NCBI RefSeq assembly: GCF_026339735.1
Contig: NZ_JAPEQG010000001.1
Location: 7,811,001-7,875,000, forward strand
DNA length: 64,000 bases
Reading direction: 5' to 3'
From: Streptomyces sp. NBC_01669
GTDB taxonomy: Bacteria; Actinomycetota; Actinomycetes; Streptomycetales; Streptomycetaceae
In this document: one piece after another, positions 32,340 to 41,140 of the stretch
Numbering within the stretch: position 1 is the stretch's first letter
Layout of the letters: each line of letters opens with the position of its first letter
Notes under the pieces: generated by a model
Seen by the model: the letters and a program-made list of their open reading frames with translations, nothing else
The model's database searches: none
What the model was told of the DNA's origin: nothing
Position numbers and translations under genes: made by a program

Positions 32340-35192
32340 ATGTCCCGTCGTACACCTTCCCAGCCCCCCGCCGAAGACGAGGGCGGTATGTCGCGTCGCG
32401 GCGTACTGCGCACGGCGGCATCGTTGGGTGCGATTTTCGCGCTGTCCTCGCTGCCGGAGTTCACCACGAACGCTGCCGCGGTGACGCGGCCGGCAACACT
32501 GTCGCTGGTGCCGAAGCGCGACGCGCTGATGCTCTGGTACACCAAGCCGGGCACGGAGAACCGGATCATCGAGGAGGGGCTGCCGATCGGGAACGGCCGG
32601 CTGGGTGCTCTCGTCACCGGCGACCCGTCCCGTGATGTGATGGTCCTGGCGGATGCGACACTGTGGACCGGCCATGCCAACGCCGCGCTCCAGTCGGACG
32701 GGCAGTTCCCGTACGACACGGGGGACTTCGGTACGTTCGGGATGCTGGCCAAAGCCTTTCTCGAGATTCCGGCACACACGATCGGCGCCGTCAGCGGCTA
32801 CCGCCGCACGCTGGACATGAGCAACGGCCTGGTGGCCGCGTCCTACCGGCTCGGCGGTGTGACGTACCGGCGTGAGGTGTTCTCCAGCCATCCGGACGAC
32901 GTGATCGTCGTGCGGCTGTCGCAGAGCGGCGGCGGCTCCTACACCGGGTCCATGACGCTGTCGGGGACCCGTGGCGAGACCGTGACGGTGAATGCGGGTG
33001 CCGCGGAGGCGTCGTTCGCGGCGGCGCTGCCGAACGACCTGAAGTACGCGACGGTCGTGAAGGCTGCCGGCAAGGACGGCACAGTCTCGGCGGCCGGTAC
33101 GAAGGTGACGTTCAGCAACTGCACCGAGGTGCTGCTGATCATCTCGGGGGGCACCAACTACAGGGCCGACCCGTCCCAGTTGTACAAGGACATCTCGCAC
33201 GTGCCCCTGGACACGGCGCGGGCCAAGGCCTCGGGGGCGGCGGCGGTCGCCGGTACGTCGTTGCTGGCCACGCATGTATCCGATTTTCAGCGCCTCCAGC
33301 AGCGCATGACGGTGAACCTGGGTACGTCGTCCGCCGCGCAGCGAGCGATGGACACGCCCGCTCGGCTTGCCGCCCGTGCGGCGGCCGGTTCCGCACCGGA
33401 CCCGGAGCTGGAGGCGACCTACCTGCAGTTCAACCGCTATCTGACGATCTGCGGCTCCCGCAGCAGTCTCCCCACCAACCTCCAGGGCTTGTGGATCGAC
33501 AGCAACACTCCGTCCTGGATGAGCGACTACCACAGCGACATCAATGTCCAGATGAACTACTGGCTGCCGGACCGGGCGGGCCTGCCCGAGTGCTTCGACG
33601 CGTTCACCGACTACTGCGTTGCTCAGCTGCCCGGCTGGCAGGCCACTACCAAGAACCTCTTCCAGGACGCCCGCAACCGGTTCCGCAACACCTCCGGCAA
33701 GGTGGCCGGCTGGACCCTGGCGATTTCCACGAACATCTGGGGCGGCAACGGCTGGTGGTGGCACCCGGCCGGCAACGCGTGGATGTGCAACTCCCTCTAC
33801 GAGCACTACGAGTACACCCAGGACACGGCCCACCTGGCCAAGATCTACCCCCTGCTCAAGGGCGCCTGTGAGTTCTGGGAGTCGCGGTTGATCACCATGA
33901 CCGTGCCCGACCCCGCGACCGGCGGCACGCGACAGGTCCTCGTCGACGACCACGATTGGTCTCCCGAGCACGGACCCCAGAATGCCCGGGGCATCACCTA
34001 CGCCCAGGAACTGGTCTGGCAGCTGTTCCAGAACTACCGGTCCACCGCGGCTGTGCTGGGCAAGGACTCCGCCTATGCCTCCACCGTCTCCGCGCTTCAG
34101 GACCGGCTGTACATGCCCGAGGTCAGCGCCACCAGCGGCTGGCTCGAGGAGTGGATGAGCGACGACAACCTCGGCGAGACCACCCATCGCCACTTGTCAC
34201 CGCTCATCGGCCTCTTCCCTGGTGACCGCATCGCCGTCGAGCACTCGCCGACGGCCCTCGTTTCGGGCGCCACCAAGCTGCTCGAGGCACGCGGCATGGC
34301 CAGCTTCGGCTGGGGCAGTGCCTGGCGGGCCATGTGCTGGGCGAAGCTGAAGCATTCGGACAAGGCATACCAGCTCGTCCTCGACGTGCTGAAGCCGTCG
34401 GTGAACTTCAGCCACGGCAGCGCGATCAACATGTTCAACATGTACAGCTTCGGCAGCAGTTCGGTCTTCCAGATCGATGGCAACTACGGCACACCAGTGG
34501 CGATGATCCAGATGCTGGTGCAGTCCCGTCCCGGACGGGTGGAGCTGTTGCCGGCCCTGCCGCGGGCCTGGGCCGCCGGGTCCGTCACGGGAATCGGGGT
34601 GCGCGGCGGCTTCACGCTCGACATGAAGTGGAAGAACGGCCAGGTCACCCGCGCCACGCTGCGGGGGGCCGCGGGCAGGTCCACCGTGGTCGTCGTCGGC
34701 GACTGGAGCAGCCGGGTCACGATCCCCTCCGCCGGATCTGTGGCGGTCGCGCCGCCTGCCCAACACTCCGTCTTCCAGCTGGTCAACCGCAAGACGGGCA
34801 AGGCAGTCGACGTCCCGGATGCCTCCACCGTCAACGGCACCGGCCTGATCCAGTACACCCCGAACTCGGCCGTGAACCAGCAGTTCCGATTCATCCCCGT
34901 CGGCGGGGGACTGTACGAGATCTACACCACCCACGGCAGCACACCCCTGGTCTGGTCCGTCCGGGGCGACACCACGGCCGCCGACGCAAAGATCGTCCAA
35001 TGGACGCCCGAACACAGCACCAGTCAGCAGTGGAAGATCACCGACGCCGGCGACGGCTACGTCACCGTCACCTGCTCCCGCAGCGGCCTGGTTCTCGGCG
35101 TCACTGGGGATTCCACCGCCGACGGCGCGACGGTCGAGCAGCAGGCGGCCAACGGGGGAAAGGGCCAGCAGTGGCGCCGTATCGGCAGGTGA
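32340..35192 (+). CDS. Secreted alpha-L-fucosidase GH95 with C-terminal ricin-type lectin domain
   Basis: A 950-residue Tat-exported enzyme. A twin-arginine signal lies at SRRGVLRTAASLGAIFALSS. GH95 landmarks are WYTKPGTENRIIEEGLPIGN near the N-terminus, SDINVQMNYW with the two catalytic Asn residues of known GH95 enzymes, SPEHG with the catalytic Glu, and QIDGNYG with the matching Asp. After residue 810 a ricin B-like module (VNRKTGKAVDVPD, then two QQW repeats) binds glycans. ATG 32340 has GAAGGAG upstream; starts further up would overlap operator site 4. It cleaves alpha-1,2-fucosides and complements the GH29 enzyme. Confidence 0.93.
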   Translation: MSRRTPSQPPAEDEGGMSRRGVLRTAASLGAIFALSSLPEFTTNAAAVTRPATLSLVPKRDALMLWYTKPGTENRIIEEGLPIGNGRLGALVTGDPSRDVMVLADATLWTGHANAALQSDGQFPYDTGDFGTFGMLAKAFLEIPAHTIGAVSGYRRTLDMSNGLVAASYRLGGVTYRREVFSSHPDDVIVVRLSQSGGGSYTGSMTLSGTRGETVTVNAGAAEASFAAALPNDLKYATVVKAAGKDGTVSAAGTKVTFSNCTEVLLIISGGTNYRADPSQLYKDISHVPLDTARAKASGAAAVAGTSLLATHVSDFQRLQQRMTVNLGTSSAAQRAMDTPARLAARAAAGSAPDPELEATYLQFNRYLTICGSRSSLPTNLQGLWIDSNTPSWMSDYHSDINVQMNYWLPDRAGLPECFDAFTDYCVAQLPGWQATTKNLFQDARNRFRNTSGKVAGWTLAISTNIWGGNGWWWHPAGNAWMCNSLYEHYEYTQDTAHLAKIYPLLKGACEFWESRLITMTVPDPATGGTRQVLVDDHDWSPEHGPQNARGITYAQELVWQLFQNYRSTAAVLGKDSAYASTVSALQDRLYMPEVSATSGWLEEWMSDDNLGETTHRHLSPLIGLFPGDRIAVEHSPTALVSGATKLLEARGMASFGWGSAWRAMCWAKLKHSDKAYQLVLDVLKPSVNFSHGSAINMFNMYSFGSSSVFQIDGNYGTPVAMIQMLVQSRPGRVELLPALPRAWAAGSVTGIGVRGGFTLDMKWKNGQVTRATLRGAAGRSTVVVVGDWSSRVTIPSAGSVAVAPPAQHSVFQLVNRKTGKAVDVPDASTVNGTGLIQYTPNSAVNQQFRFIPVGGGLYEIYTTHGSTPLVWSVRGDTTAADAKIVQWTPEHSTSQQWKITDAGDGYVTVTCSRSGLVLGVTGDSTADGATVEQQAANGGKGQQWRRIGR

Positions 35193-35396
35193 CCCGCAGG
35201 GAACGGGGCCGGTGACCACCGTACCGACGTGCCCGGGCGGGGAGAGACGGAGCATCCTGACGGGAGAGCCGACTCCAGTGGGTGACCACGCGTCCCCGGT
35301 CCCACCACGGAGGAGCGAGGTGAAACCATCCGCCCGCATTCCGGAGGGCGCCTCCGGCCTGGACGGCGTCGTGGCGGCACTGGTGGCAAGGAGAGC

Positions 35397-35598
35397 TTGC
35401 AGCGCATGCTCGCCGCCATCCCACTGACCGAGGACGAACGCCCGGCGGTCGATGACGGGCGCACCCGCCATCGATGCGCTCCTCGACCGGCTCACCGACA
35501 TCCCCACGCCCCTCGGCCCCTTACCGCGCGAGCTTGGCCTCCCCACCACCGCCACCATGCTGCCCATCGTGGAGGTTCGCCCACGCAATCAGGCATGA
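35397..35598 (+). pseudogene. Small conserved protein gene with a frameshift
   Basis: AAGGAG then TTG opens LQRMLAAIPLTEDERPAVDD; near 35462 the sense moves one frame and reads AIDALLDRLTDIPTPLGPLP, then RELGLPTTATMLPIVEVRP, to a TGA at 35598. Joined, these give a coherent protein of about 65 residues of a type common in Streptomyces. One frame contains a TTA codon. A sequencing error could also explain the shift. Confidence 0.5.
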
Positions 35599-36169
35599 AC
35601 AGGGCATAGGAAGAGGCCGGACACCGTGTCCCGGCGGACTGTGCGTGAGGCGCTGCACCCCCGCCGCGCCCAGCACCCGGGCACCTGCCGATGCGCTGAC
35701 GCGGCTCCCGCCGGACGGTCTCAGTCCAGGGTGGACCGCACGGTGGGGGAGCAGGGCGGTCAGTTGGCAGATGTCGTCGAGGGCGTCAATCCGAGGAGGG
35801 CATGTTCGGTCGCGGCCTGGCGGACGGCGGAGACAACGCAGCGGGTCAGGCTGCGGCACCTGTCCGCCGGCAACCGGTCACCGGTGCCGCGGGGGTGGGC
35901 GACGACCGATTCGTGGGTGCCGGCGTCTTTCAGCGTCAGACGCAACCGGGTGGTGAGCTTGTCATCGACAGGCAAGCGCCGCTGCCTCGTGACATGGGTG
36001 GCAAGGTCCTTCAGTGCTTGCAGGCTTTCAAATTCCGTGTCCTGATCTCACGGCCGATGGCCAGTCGGTGCCAGATCGGACGGGGATCTCTCAGCGATAG
36101 TTGACCAGCCTGTCCCTGGGGTCTGAGCCTGCTGATACATGGCCCCGCCGGATCATGCCCGGACCAGTT
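35599..36169. other. Intergenic debris of about 570 bases
   Basis: I see no convincing gene. A minus-strand stretch at about 35760-35975 (LTTRLRLTLKDAGTHESVV) looks partly coding, but I cannot assign it. The composition and many short broken frames fit decayed DNA between the GH95 gene and the MarR pair. Confidence 0.4.
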
Positions 36170-36706
36170 TCAACGGGTTTCGCGCTGCGGGTCGGCGACC
36201 TGTCGGAGTGCTGTTTTGAATGCGGTGTATTCCGGTTCGCCCAGTGCTTGCGCGTGGCGTTCTTCAATGGCGCGCATGATGGATGCGGCGGCTTGCATCT
36301 GGAGCAAGCCGCGGTCGGTGGGGCAGATGAGTTTGGCCCGACGGTCGGCGGGGTCGGGTCGGCGTTCGACGTAGCCGAGCCGTTCCAGGTCGTCGATGAG
36401 TGTCCCGATGATCTGTTTGTGCTGCCCGGAGAGCTGCGACAGCTCGCTGGCGCGGATGCCGTCGGCCCTCAGGTGGGCGAGTACGGCTCCGGTGCGGGGC
36501 TGGATATCGTCGAATCCCTGCTCAGCGAGTGAGGCGTACAGTTCTCGCTGGACGGAGAACAGCAGTCGTGCGGCGAGCACGCCGATGTCCGGATCTTTGG
36601 CTTCCAGCCCGGTCAACGCCTTCTCCCGTCCCGGCAGTCGCCCGCCGCTCGCCCCTGTGACCGGCGATTTTAGTCGCCCTCCGCCCGGCCTCAGCTTCCG
36701 CGACAA
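36170..36706 (-). CDS. MarR-family transcriptional regulator
   Basis: A winged-helix protein of up to 178 residues. The core reads LLFSVQRELYASLAEQGFDD, IQPRTGAVLAHLRADGI, the recognition part SELSQLSGQHKQIIGTLIDD, then LERLGYVERRPDPADRRAKL with the Asp-Arg wing and a C-terminal dimer helix. The start is uncertain: the longest frame begins with a TTG at 36706, but a basic leader of about 35 residues before the core may not be translated. It is divergent from the isochorismatase-like gene with a palindrome between. Confidence 0.88.
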   Translation of the reverse strand: MSRKLRPGGGRLKSPVTGASGGRLPGREKALTGLEAKDPDIGVLAARLLFSVQRELYASLAEQGFDDIQPRTGAVLAHLRADGIRASELSQLSGQHKQIIGTLIDDLERLGYVERRPDPADRRAKLICPTDRGLLQMQAAASIMRAIEERHAQALGEPEYTAFKTALRQVADPQRETR

Positions 36707-36781
36707 CGGCCGGGAGGCTCACGCCCCGCCATCGACCCTTGCACTCCGGCACGAAGTCGGCCTAGACTTTAAGAAGTCACG

Positions 36782-36800
36782 AATCTTGACTATCAAGATT
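36782..36800. promoter_or_regulatory. MarR-type palindromic operator
   Basis: AATCTTGA (36782-36789) and TCAAGATT (36793-36800) are perfect complements around CTA. Palindromes of the form ATCTTGA/TCAAGAT are typical MarR-family targets. It lies 46 bases before the hydrolase ATG and 75 bases before the MarR frame, fitting control of both. Confidence 0.75.
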
Positions 36801-36845
36801 TATGACTACGCTACGTGGGTGCAACAGGACTCAAGGAGCGGAAAG

Positions 36846-37511
36846 ATGAACGAGCGCAGCAAGTTCCTGGACCCGATCACCCGGGAGAACGCAGCCGTGG
36901 TGCTGGTCGACCACCAGGTCGGCCTCCTGTCCGGAGTGCGCGACATTCCCGTCGGCGAGCTGAAGCACAACGTGGCGGCCCTTGCACGGGCTGCGACCGC
37001 GCTGGACATCCCGCTGGTCGTCACCACCACGGCGGCCGACAGCCTGTGGGGGCCGACCGCACCCGAGCTGGTGGAGGCGCTGCCCGCCGGACAGAAGATC
37101 ATCGACAGGAGCACGGTCAACGCCTGGCACGACGACCGGGTCCGTGAGGCAATCGTGGCGACCGGCCGTCAGAAGCTGATCTTCGCGGGAGTGTCGCTGG
37201 AGGTCTGCGCGGCCCTGCCCGCTTACGCGGCCACGGCCGCCGGGTACGACGCGTATGTGGCCGTGGACGCGTCGGGCACCTTCAGCCAGGCCAAGCGGGA
37301 GGCAGGCCTGCTGCGCATACAACAGTCCGGAGTCATCGTCAGCGACTACGCCACACTCATGGTGGAGGCCCTTGCCGACAACGCGGATCCCGCGGCCGAT
37401 GCGGTCTATGCCGCTCTGGACATGCCGTTCGCCGTTCTGGTCGGCCAGATCTCGGCCGCCCACCAGCACATTTCCGCGAGCACGAAGCGTGACGACCTTC
37501 ACCAAGGGTGA
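36846..37511 (+). CDS. Isochorismatase-family hydrolase (YcaC type)
   Basis: A 221-residue cysteine hydrolase. The triad is Asp in VVLVDHQVG (near 22), Lys in the central region (GQKIIDRS) and Cys in GVSLEVCAALPAYAA (near 121). The TTTAADSLWGP and VDASGTFSQ segments match YcaC-like proteins, which form octamers and act on small amides of unknown identity. AGGAGCGG precedes the ATG. Its partner is the divergent MarR regulator. Confidence 0.9.
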   Translation: MNERSKFLDPITRENAAVVLVDHQVGLLSGVRDIPVGELKHNVAALARAATALDIPLVVTTTAADSLWGPTAPELVEALPAGQKIIDRSTVNAWHDDRVREAIVATGRQKLIFAGVSLEVCAALPAYAATAAGYDAYVAVDASGTFSQAKREAGLLRIQQSGVIVSDYATLMVEALADNADPAADAVYAALDMPFAVLVGQISAAHQHISASTKRDDLHQG

Positions 37512-37821
37512 TCACGCGGTAGGCGACGGCCTCGTCCGTGCTCCGATCCTGCGCCACGCCAGGTGCACCAACGCCATGTCGGCCGGTCAGCCGGCCATTG
37601 CCCCACATCCACTCGTCCAGCCGAACAAGCCCCCTGCGCTGCCGCACGGCACACCAAGATCGACACCGCAACCAGCAACCCGTAGGCACTGCTCAGGAAC
37701 GACATGTGGCCCGGACTGTGGCGCCCCGTGGGGGCTCCGGCGGAGTAGCCCGGTGAGCGCCTGATCCTGCCCGCGCTTAGAAAGAGACAGGGAGCTGAGG
37801 CGACGGAGGGAGTGGCTTGGG
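37512..37821. other. Intergenic, no gene recognised
   Basis: About 310 bases with a short minus-strand frame starting MSFLSSAYGLLVAVSILVC at 37705 that has one hydrophobic helix and a weak coding signal. It could be the head of a lost membrane-protein gene. Nothing else is seen. Confidence 0.35.
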
Positions 37822-38147
37822 ATGCGGATCGTCGTGGACCTCACCCGCTGCCAGACGCATGCGCAGTGTGTGTTCCTTGCGCCGGAGGCGTTCGAGCTTC
37901 CTGGGGAGGAGGCGTTGCTGTGCCGCCCGGATTCCCCTGACGAGCAGTTCGACCGCGTGCGCCAGGCCGCGGCGGCGCACCCGGCGCCGCCCTGCTCAGC
38001 ATGGACGCGCAGGAGCTCATCAACACCGTTGCGCTCGCCATGCGGCGCGGCGTCAAGGTGGCCGAACTCCGCGACACCGTCTACCAGCACCCCACCTCCA
38101 CCGACGCCTTCAACGACGTACTCGCCACCATCGTGCGAGCCGACTGA
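37822..38147 (+). pseudogene. Ferredoxin head joined to a disulfide-reductase tail
   Basis: From ATG 37822 the frame reads RIVVDLTRCQTHAQCVFLAP, then EAFELPGEEALL, the start of P450-type 3Fe-4S ferredoxins with the first cysteines. Around 37980 it changes frame and reads MDAQELINTVALAMRRGVKV, then LRDTVYQHPTSTDAFNDVL to a TGA. That second part is the C-terminal dimerisation domain of FAD-dependent pyridine nucleotide-disulfide oxidoreductases. The last ferredoxin Cys and most of the reductase are missing. A ferredoxin-reductase gene pair appears to have collapsed by an internal deletion. Confidence 0.7.
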
Positions 38148-38219
38148 CCACAAACCGCTCACGTCCCACCCGTTCCTCTTGGATCAGTCGGCGTGGCATC
38201 GGGAAGGAAGGGTGCGGCT

Positions 38220-38972
38220 GTGACTACCGCGTCGATGACAGGGAAAGTCGCGCTGGTGACCGGGGCGACCAGCGGCATCGGGGCAGCCGCTGCGGAAACG
38301 CTCGCCGAGTGCGGCGCGTACGTACTGGTGGCGGGCCGGGACCGAGGGCGCGGCGGGGCCGTCGTCGAGGCCATCCGGCAACGCGGCGGCACGGCGGATT
38401 TCGTGGCCGCCGATCTGCTGGACGCCGACTCGGCGCGACAGCTGGCTCGGCAAGCCGTCGAACTGGGCGGTGGCCGGGTGGACATCTTGGTCAACGGTGC
38501 GGGCATCTACCCGTTCGGGCCCACCGAGCAGACGCCGCAGAGCGAGTTCGACGCCGTCTACGCGCTGAATGTGAAGGCCCCCTTCTACCTGGTGGCGGAA
38601 CTCGCGCCAGCGATGGCCGAGCGGGGCAGCGGGGCGACCGTCAACGTCAGCACCATGGCGGCCGCGTTCGGCGTCTCGGGAATGGCTCTGTACGGCTCGA
38701 GCAAGGCGGCCGTGAACCTGCTGACCAAAGCCTGGGCTGCCGAATACGGCCCGCGTGGGGTCCGGGTCAACGCCGTGCAGCCCGGTCCGACGCAGACCGA
38801 AGGCACGGCAGGCATGAGAGAGGACCTCGACACCCTCGCATCCCAGGCGCCCGCCGGACGGCCGGCTACCCCGAGGGAGATCGCCGAGGCGATCGCGTAC
38901 CTGGCCGGCGACGCCGCGAGTTTCGTGCACGGTGTGGTGCTGCCCGTCGACGGCGGCCGCACAGCCGTGTGA
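38220..38972 (+). CDS. SDR-family oxidoreductase
   Basis: A 250-residue short-chain dehydrogenase with TGATSGIGAAAAETL, an NGAG in place of NNAG, the catalytic Ser in NVSTMAAAFG, YGSSK and the PGPTQTEG cap. It ends HGVVLPVDGGRTAV. The GTG at 38220 follows GGAAGGAAGGG. It stands alone between two debris regions, with no regulator beside it, so its substrate cannot be suggested. Confidence 0.88.
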   Translation: MTTASMTGKVALVTGATSGIGAAAAETLAECGAYVLVAGRDRGRGGAVVEAIRQRGGTADFVAADLLDADSARQLARQAVELGGGRVDILVNGAGIYPFGPTEQTPQSEFDAVYALNVKAPFYLVAELAPAMAERGSGATVNVSTMAAAFGVSGMALYGSSKAAVNLLTKAWAAEYGPRGVRVNAVQPGPTQTEGTAGMREDLDTLASQAPAGRPATPREIAEAIAYLAGDAASFVHGVVLPVDGGRTAV

Positions 38973-39071
38973 CCCGGGCCCGAGACCGAGCCGTCGGCCC
39001 GCACCCCCTGAGAGCGATCGGCACAGCATCCGTTGGGAACTTGACAGTTCTGATTCCACATAATCGGCAAC

Positions 39072-39297
39072 GTGTGCGTCACCGCCCCCTCCGGCGTGCC
39101 ATGCGCGGCCGAGTCCGGCGACGCCATGGGCACCGCCGTCTCGGCAGGCGACTACAACGCCGACGGTTACGCGGACGTCCAGACCGGCGCCCCGAACGAG
39201 GACCATCACCCGCAACTCGGTGAACCAGTCCGACGCCGGCACATCGATCCTCCTCAAGGGCACCGCCTCGAACTCGCCTGCAGCATCATCTGCTTGA
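39072..39297 (+). pseudogene. FG-GAP repeat protein fragment, frameshifted
   Basis: The frame reads GDAMGTAVSAGDYNADGYAD, then VQTGAPNED, which is an FG-GAP/integrin-alpha calcium-binding repeat (DxNxDGxxD). Near 39203 the sense moves frame to ITRNSVNQSDAGTSILLKGT and ends at a TGA. One repeat is left of a protein that normally has several behind a signal peptide. Confidence 0.6.
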
Positions 39298-39394
39298 GAC
39301 GCCTCCGAACCCCATTCCGAAACGATCAGTATGGCCGCCCGGACGGGCTCATCGGCTGGCGATGGCTGCGTCCGGGCATCGAGTCCAGGTGCTT

Positions 39395-39574
39395 TCAATT
39401 TCTCGGCTTGCGCGCGACGCCGATCACGCATGGAGAGCTGGGGGTGGTGCGACCGTTGACGACAAAATCGAAGTGCCGCGCCTTCTCGACGGTGAAACCG
39501 GCATCCTCGATGGCTCGTTCGGTGTCCCGGTCGAGGTTGCAACCGCCGCCGAGCAGAGGCCACACGATATTGAT
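39395..39574 (-). pseudogene. Tail of a class I SAM-dependent methyltransferase
   Basis: About 59 C-terminal codons read VWPLLGGGCNLDRDTERAIE, then AGFTVEKARHFDF and a CVIGVARKP end. This matches the end of UbiE-like methyltransferases (G.C...RDT...I..AGF.......F.......GVA.KP). The SAM-binding motif I is absent. The gene has lost its 5' part. Confidence 0.65.
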
Positions 39575-39582
39575 CCGTCGCC

Positions 39583-39843
39583 TCCGCCGAGACCGGCTCG
39601 GACTGGCGCACCTGGCTGTCCAAGGGGCGCGCCGAGACCACCGACGACCATGCGGAACCCGTGCCGTCGACCGTGCGCGCCACACTGGAACTCCCTCGCG
39701 GCGCCCAGGGCACATACCGGATCGGACTCGCTCTGCCCGACGCCCGCTTCGATGGGGTGGCCGGCGCGGTGCGCTGCGCGAACGCGACGACGCGCTGGGT
39801 GAACGGGGTGAACGTTCTGGCCGAAGTCCCGATCGGGCGCTGA
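39583..39843 (+). pseudogene. C-terminal piece of a DUF4832-like protein
   Basis: The frame reads DWRTWLSKGRAETTDD, then VRATLELPRGAQGTYRIGLA, then LPDARFDGVAGAVRCANATT and ends EVPIGR. The pattern (ATL.LP.G...TYR.GLALPD......Y.VR.AN......G.N.L) is the C-terminal beta domain of DUF4832 secreted proteins. The N-terminal domains and the start are missing. Confidence 0.6.
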
Positions 39844-39909
39844 AACCCGGTCGACGGGTGGGCCCGCGACCGGCCGGGCCCGCTCGTCGTACCGGGAAAA
39901 GGGCCCCGC

Positions 39910-40068
39910 TCAGGTGTCGCGCGTGGCGACCATTCCCAGAGTGATCAGCCCGAGCACCACCCAGCCGAACCAGAGCCAGCCGTTGCTCCCCAGCGCCACC
40001 GTGTAGGCGGTGACCGCCACCAGGGCCCCGACGGTGAGCATCCCCATCGTCTTCGTCGATCCGGACAT
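39910..40068 (-). CDS. Small membrane protein, two helices
   Basis: A 52-residue protein, MSGSTKTMGMLTVGALVAVT at the start, with hydrophobic segments near residues 9-25 and 29-46 (GWLWFGWVVLGLITLGMVA). It is the first sign of core coding after the debris, 66 bases downstream of ctaG on the same strand. The start ATG has GAGGAGGGTGCGCGC upstream. Small conserved proteins like this are found beside the CtaG gene in Streptomyces; the function is unknown. Confidence 0.7.
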   Translation of the reverse strand: MSGSTKTMGMLTVGALVAVTAYTVALGSNGWLWFGWVVLGLITLGMVATRDT

Positions 40069-40134
40069 GCGCGCACCCTCCTCGTCGGCCGCGCGGCCGT
40101 GGACCCCATCGTCACCCGGAAGGTGTCTCCACCG

Positions 40135-41085
40135 CTACTGTCCGCGCGCCTGCAGCGAGGCGAGATAGGCGTTGTACGCCTTCAGCTCCTGGTCCCCGTC
40201 GCGGTCCGCGGCGCGGTCCGCACGCTTCGCGGTCCGCTGCTCGGAGCGGTACCACTGGAAGACCAGCGCGATCAGCACCAGCACCGACGGGATCTCGCTG
40301 AACGCCCAGGCGATGCCGCCCGCCCAGTTCTGGTCGCTCAGCGCGTCGATGCCCAGCGAGGCCGGCGGATGCTTGTACGTCTCCACCATCGGAGAGGTCG
40401 CCATCATCAGCGCGATACCGAAGAACGCGTGGAACGGCATCCCCGCGAACAGCTCCAGCATCCGGATCACATAGCCGGGCCGGTGTGGTCCCGGGTCGAC
40501 GCCCATGATCGGCCAGAAGAAGACCAGTCCGACGGCGAGGAAGTGCACCATCATCGCGAGGTGACCGGTCCTCGAGCCCATGAGGAAGTCGAAGAGCGGG
40601 GTGAAGTACAGCGCGTACAGGCTGGCGATGAAGAGCGGGATGGTGAAGACCGGATGCGTGATGATCTTCATGTACCGGCTGTGCAGCAGCAGGAGCAGCA
40701 ACTCGCGCGGGCCCGTACGGTCACGGCCCGCGACCGGCAGTGCGCGCAGCGCCAGGGTCACGGGGGCACCCAGCAACAGCAGGATCGGCGACAGCATGCT
40801 GATCACCATGTGCTGCACCATGTGCACGCTGAACATGACCATGCCGTAGTCGTTGAGCTTCGTGCACATCACCAACGCGATGCTCAGCACGCCGACCGTG
40901 AAGAAGATGACCCGGTTGACCGGCCAGCCGTCCCCGCGGCTGCGCAGGCGCAGCACCGCGTAGCCGTACAGGCCGAGCGCGAGGACGCAGCCGATCAGGA
41001 ATACGGGGTCCGCGGAGAAGTGGAGCCCACGTCCCAGCGTGAACGGCGGCAGATCCATGTTCATGCCGTGCCCGCTGTGATCCAT
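40135..41085 (-). CDS. ctaG: Cytochrome c oxidase assembly protein, CtaG/caa3 type
   Basis: A 316-residue polytopic membrane protein with seven or so helices. It starts with a His/Met-rich leader (MDHSGHGMNMD), a possible copper-binding part. Later it has VHMVQHMVISMLSPILLLLG, GHLAMMVHFLAVGLVFFWPI and MPFHAFFGIALMM, the His-rich helices of the caa3_CtaG family. The C-terminus is a charged helix. It aids copper delivery to the oxidase Cu-B site. It is separated from pfkA upstream by a strong palindromic terminator. Confidence 0.92.
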   Translation of the reverse strand: MDHSGHGMNMDLPPFTLGRGLHFSADPVFLIGCVLALGLYGYAVLRLRSRGDGWPVNRVIFFTVGVLSIALVMCTKLNDYGMVMFSVHMVQHMVISMLSPILLLLGAPVTLALRALPVAGRDRTGPRELLLLLLHSRYMKIITHPVFTIPLFIASLYALYFTPLFDFLMGSRTGHLAMMVHFLAVGLVFFWPIMGVDPGPHRPGYVIRMLELFAGMPFHAFFGIALMMATSPMVETYKHPPASLGIDALSDQNWAGGIAWAFSEIPSVLVLIALVFQWYRSEQRTAKRADRAADRDGDQELKAYNAYLASLQARGQ

Positions 41086-41140
41086 CTGTTCACTCCCGAT
41101 GGGGACGTCCCCGTTTCGCGCCGGTTGTCCCGACCAGAGT

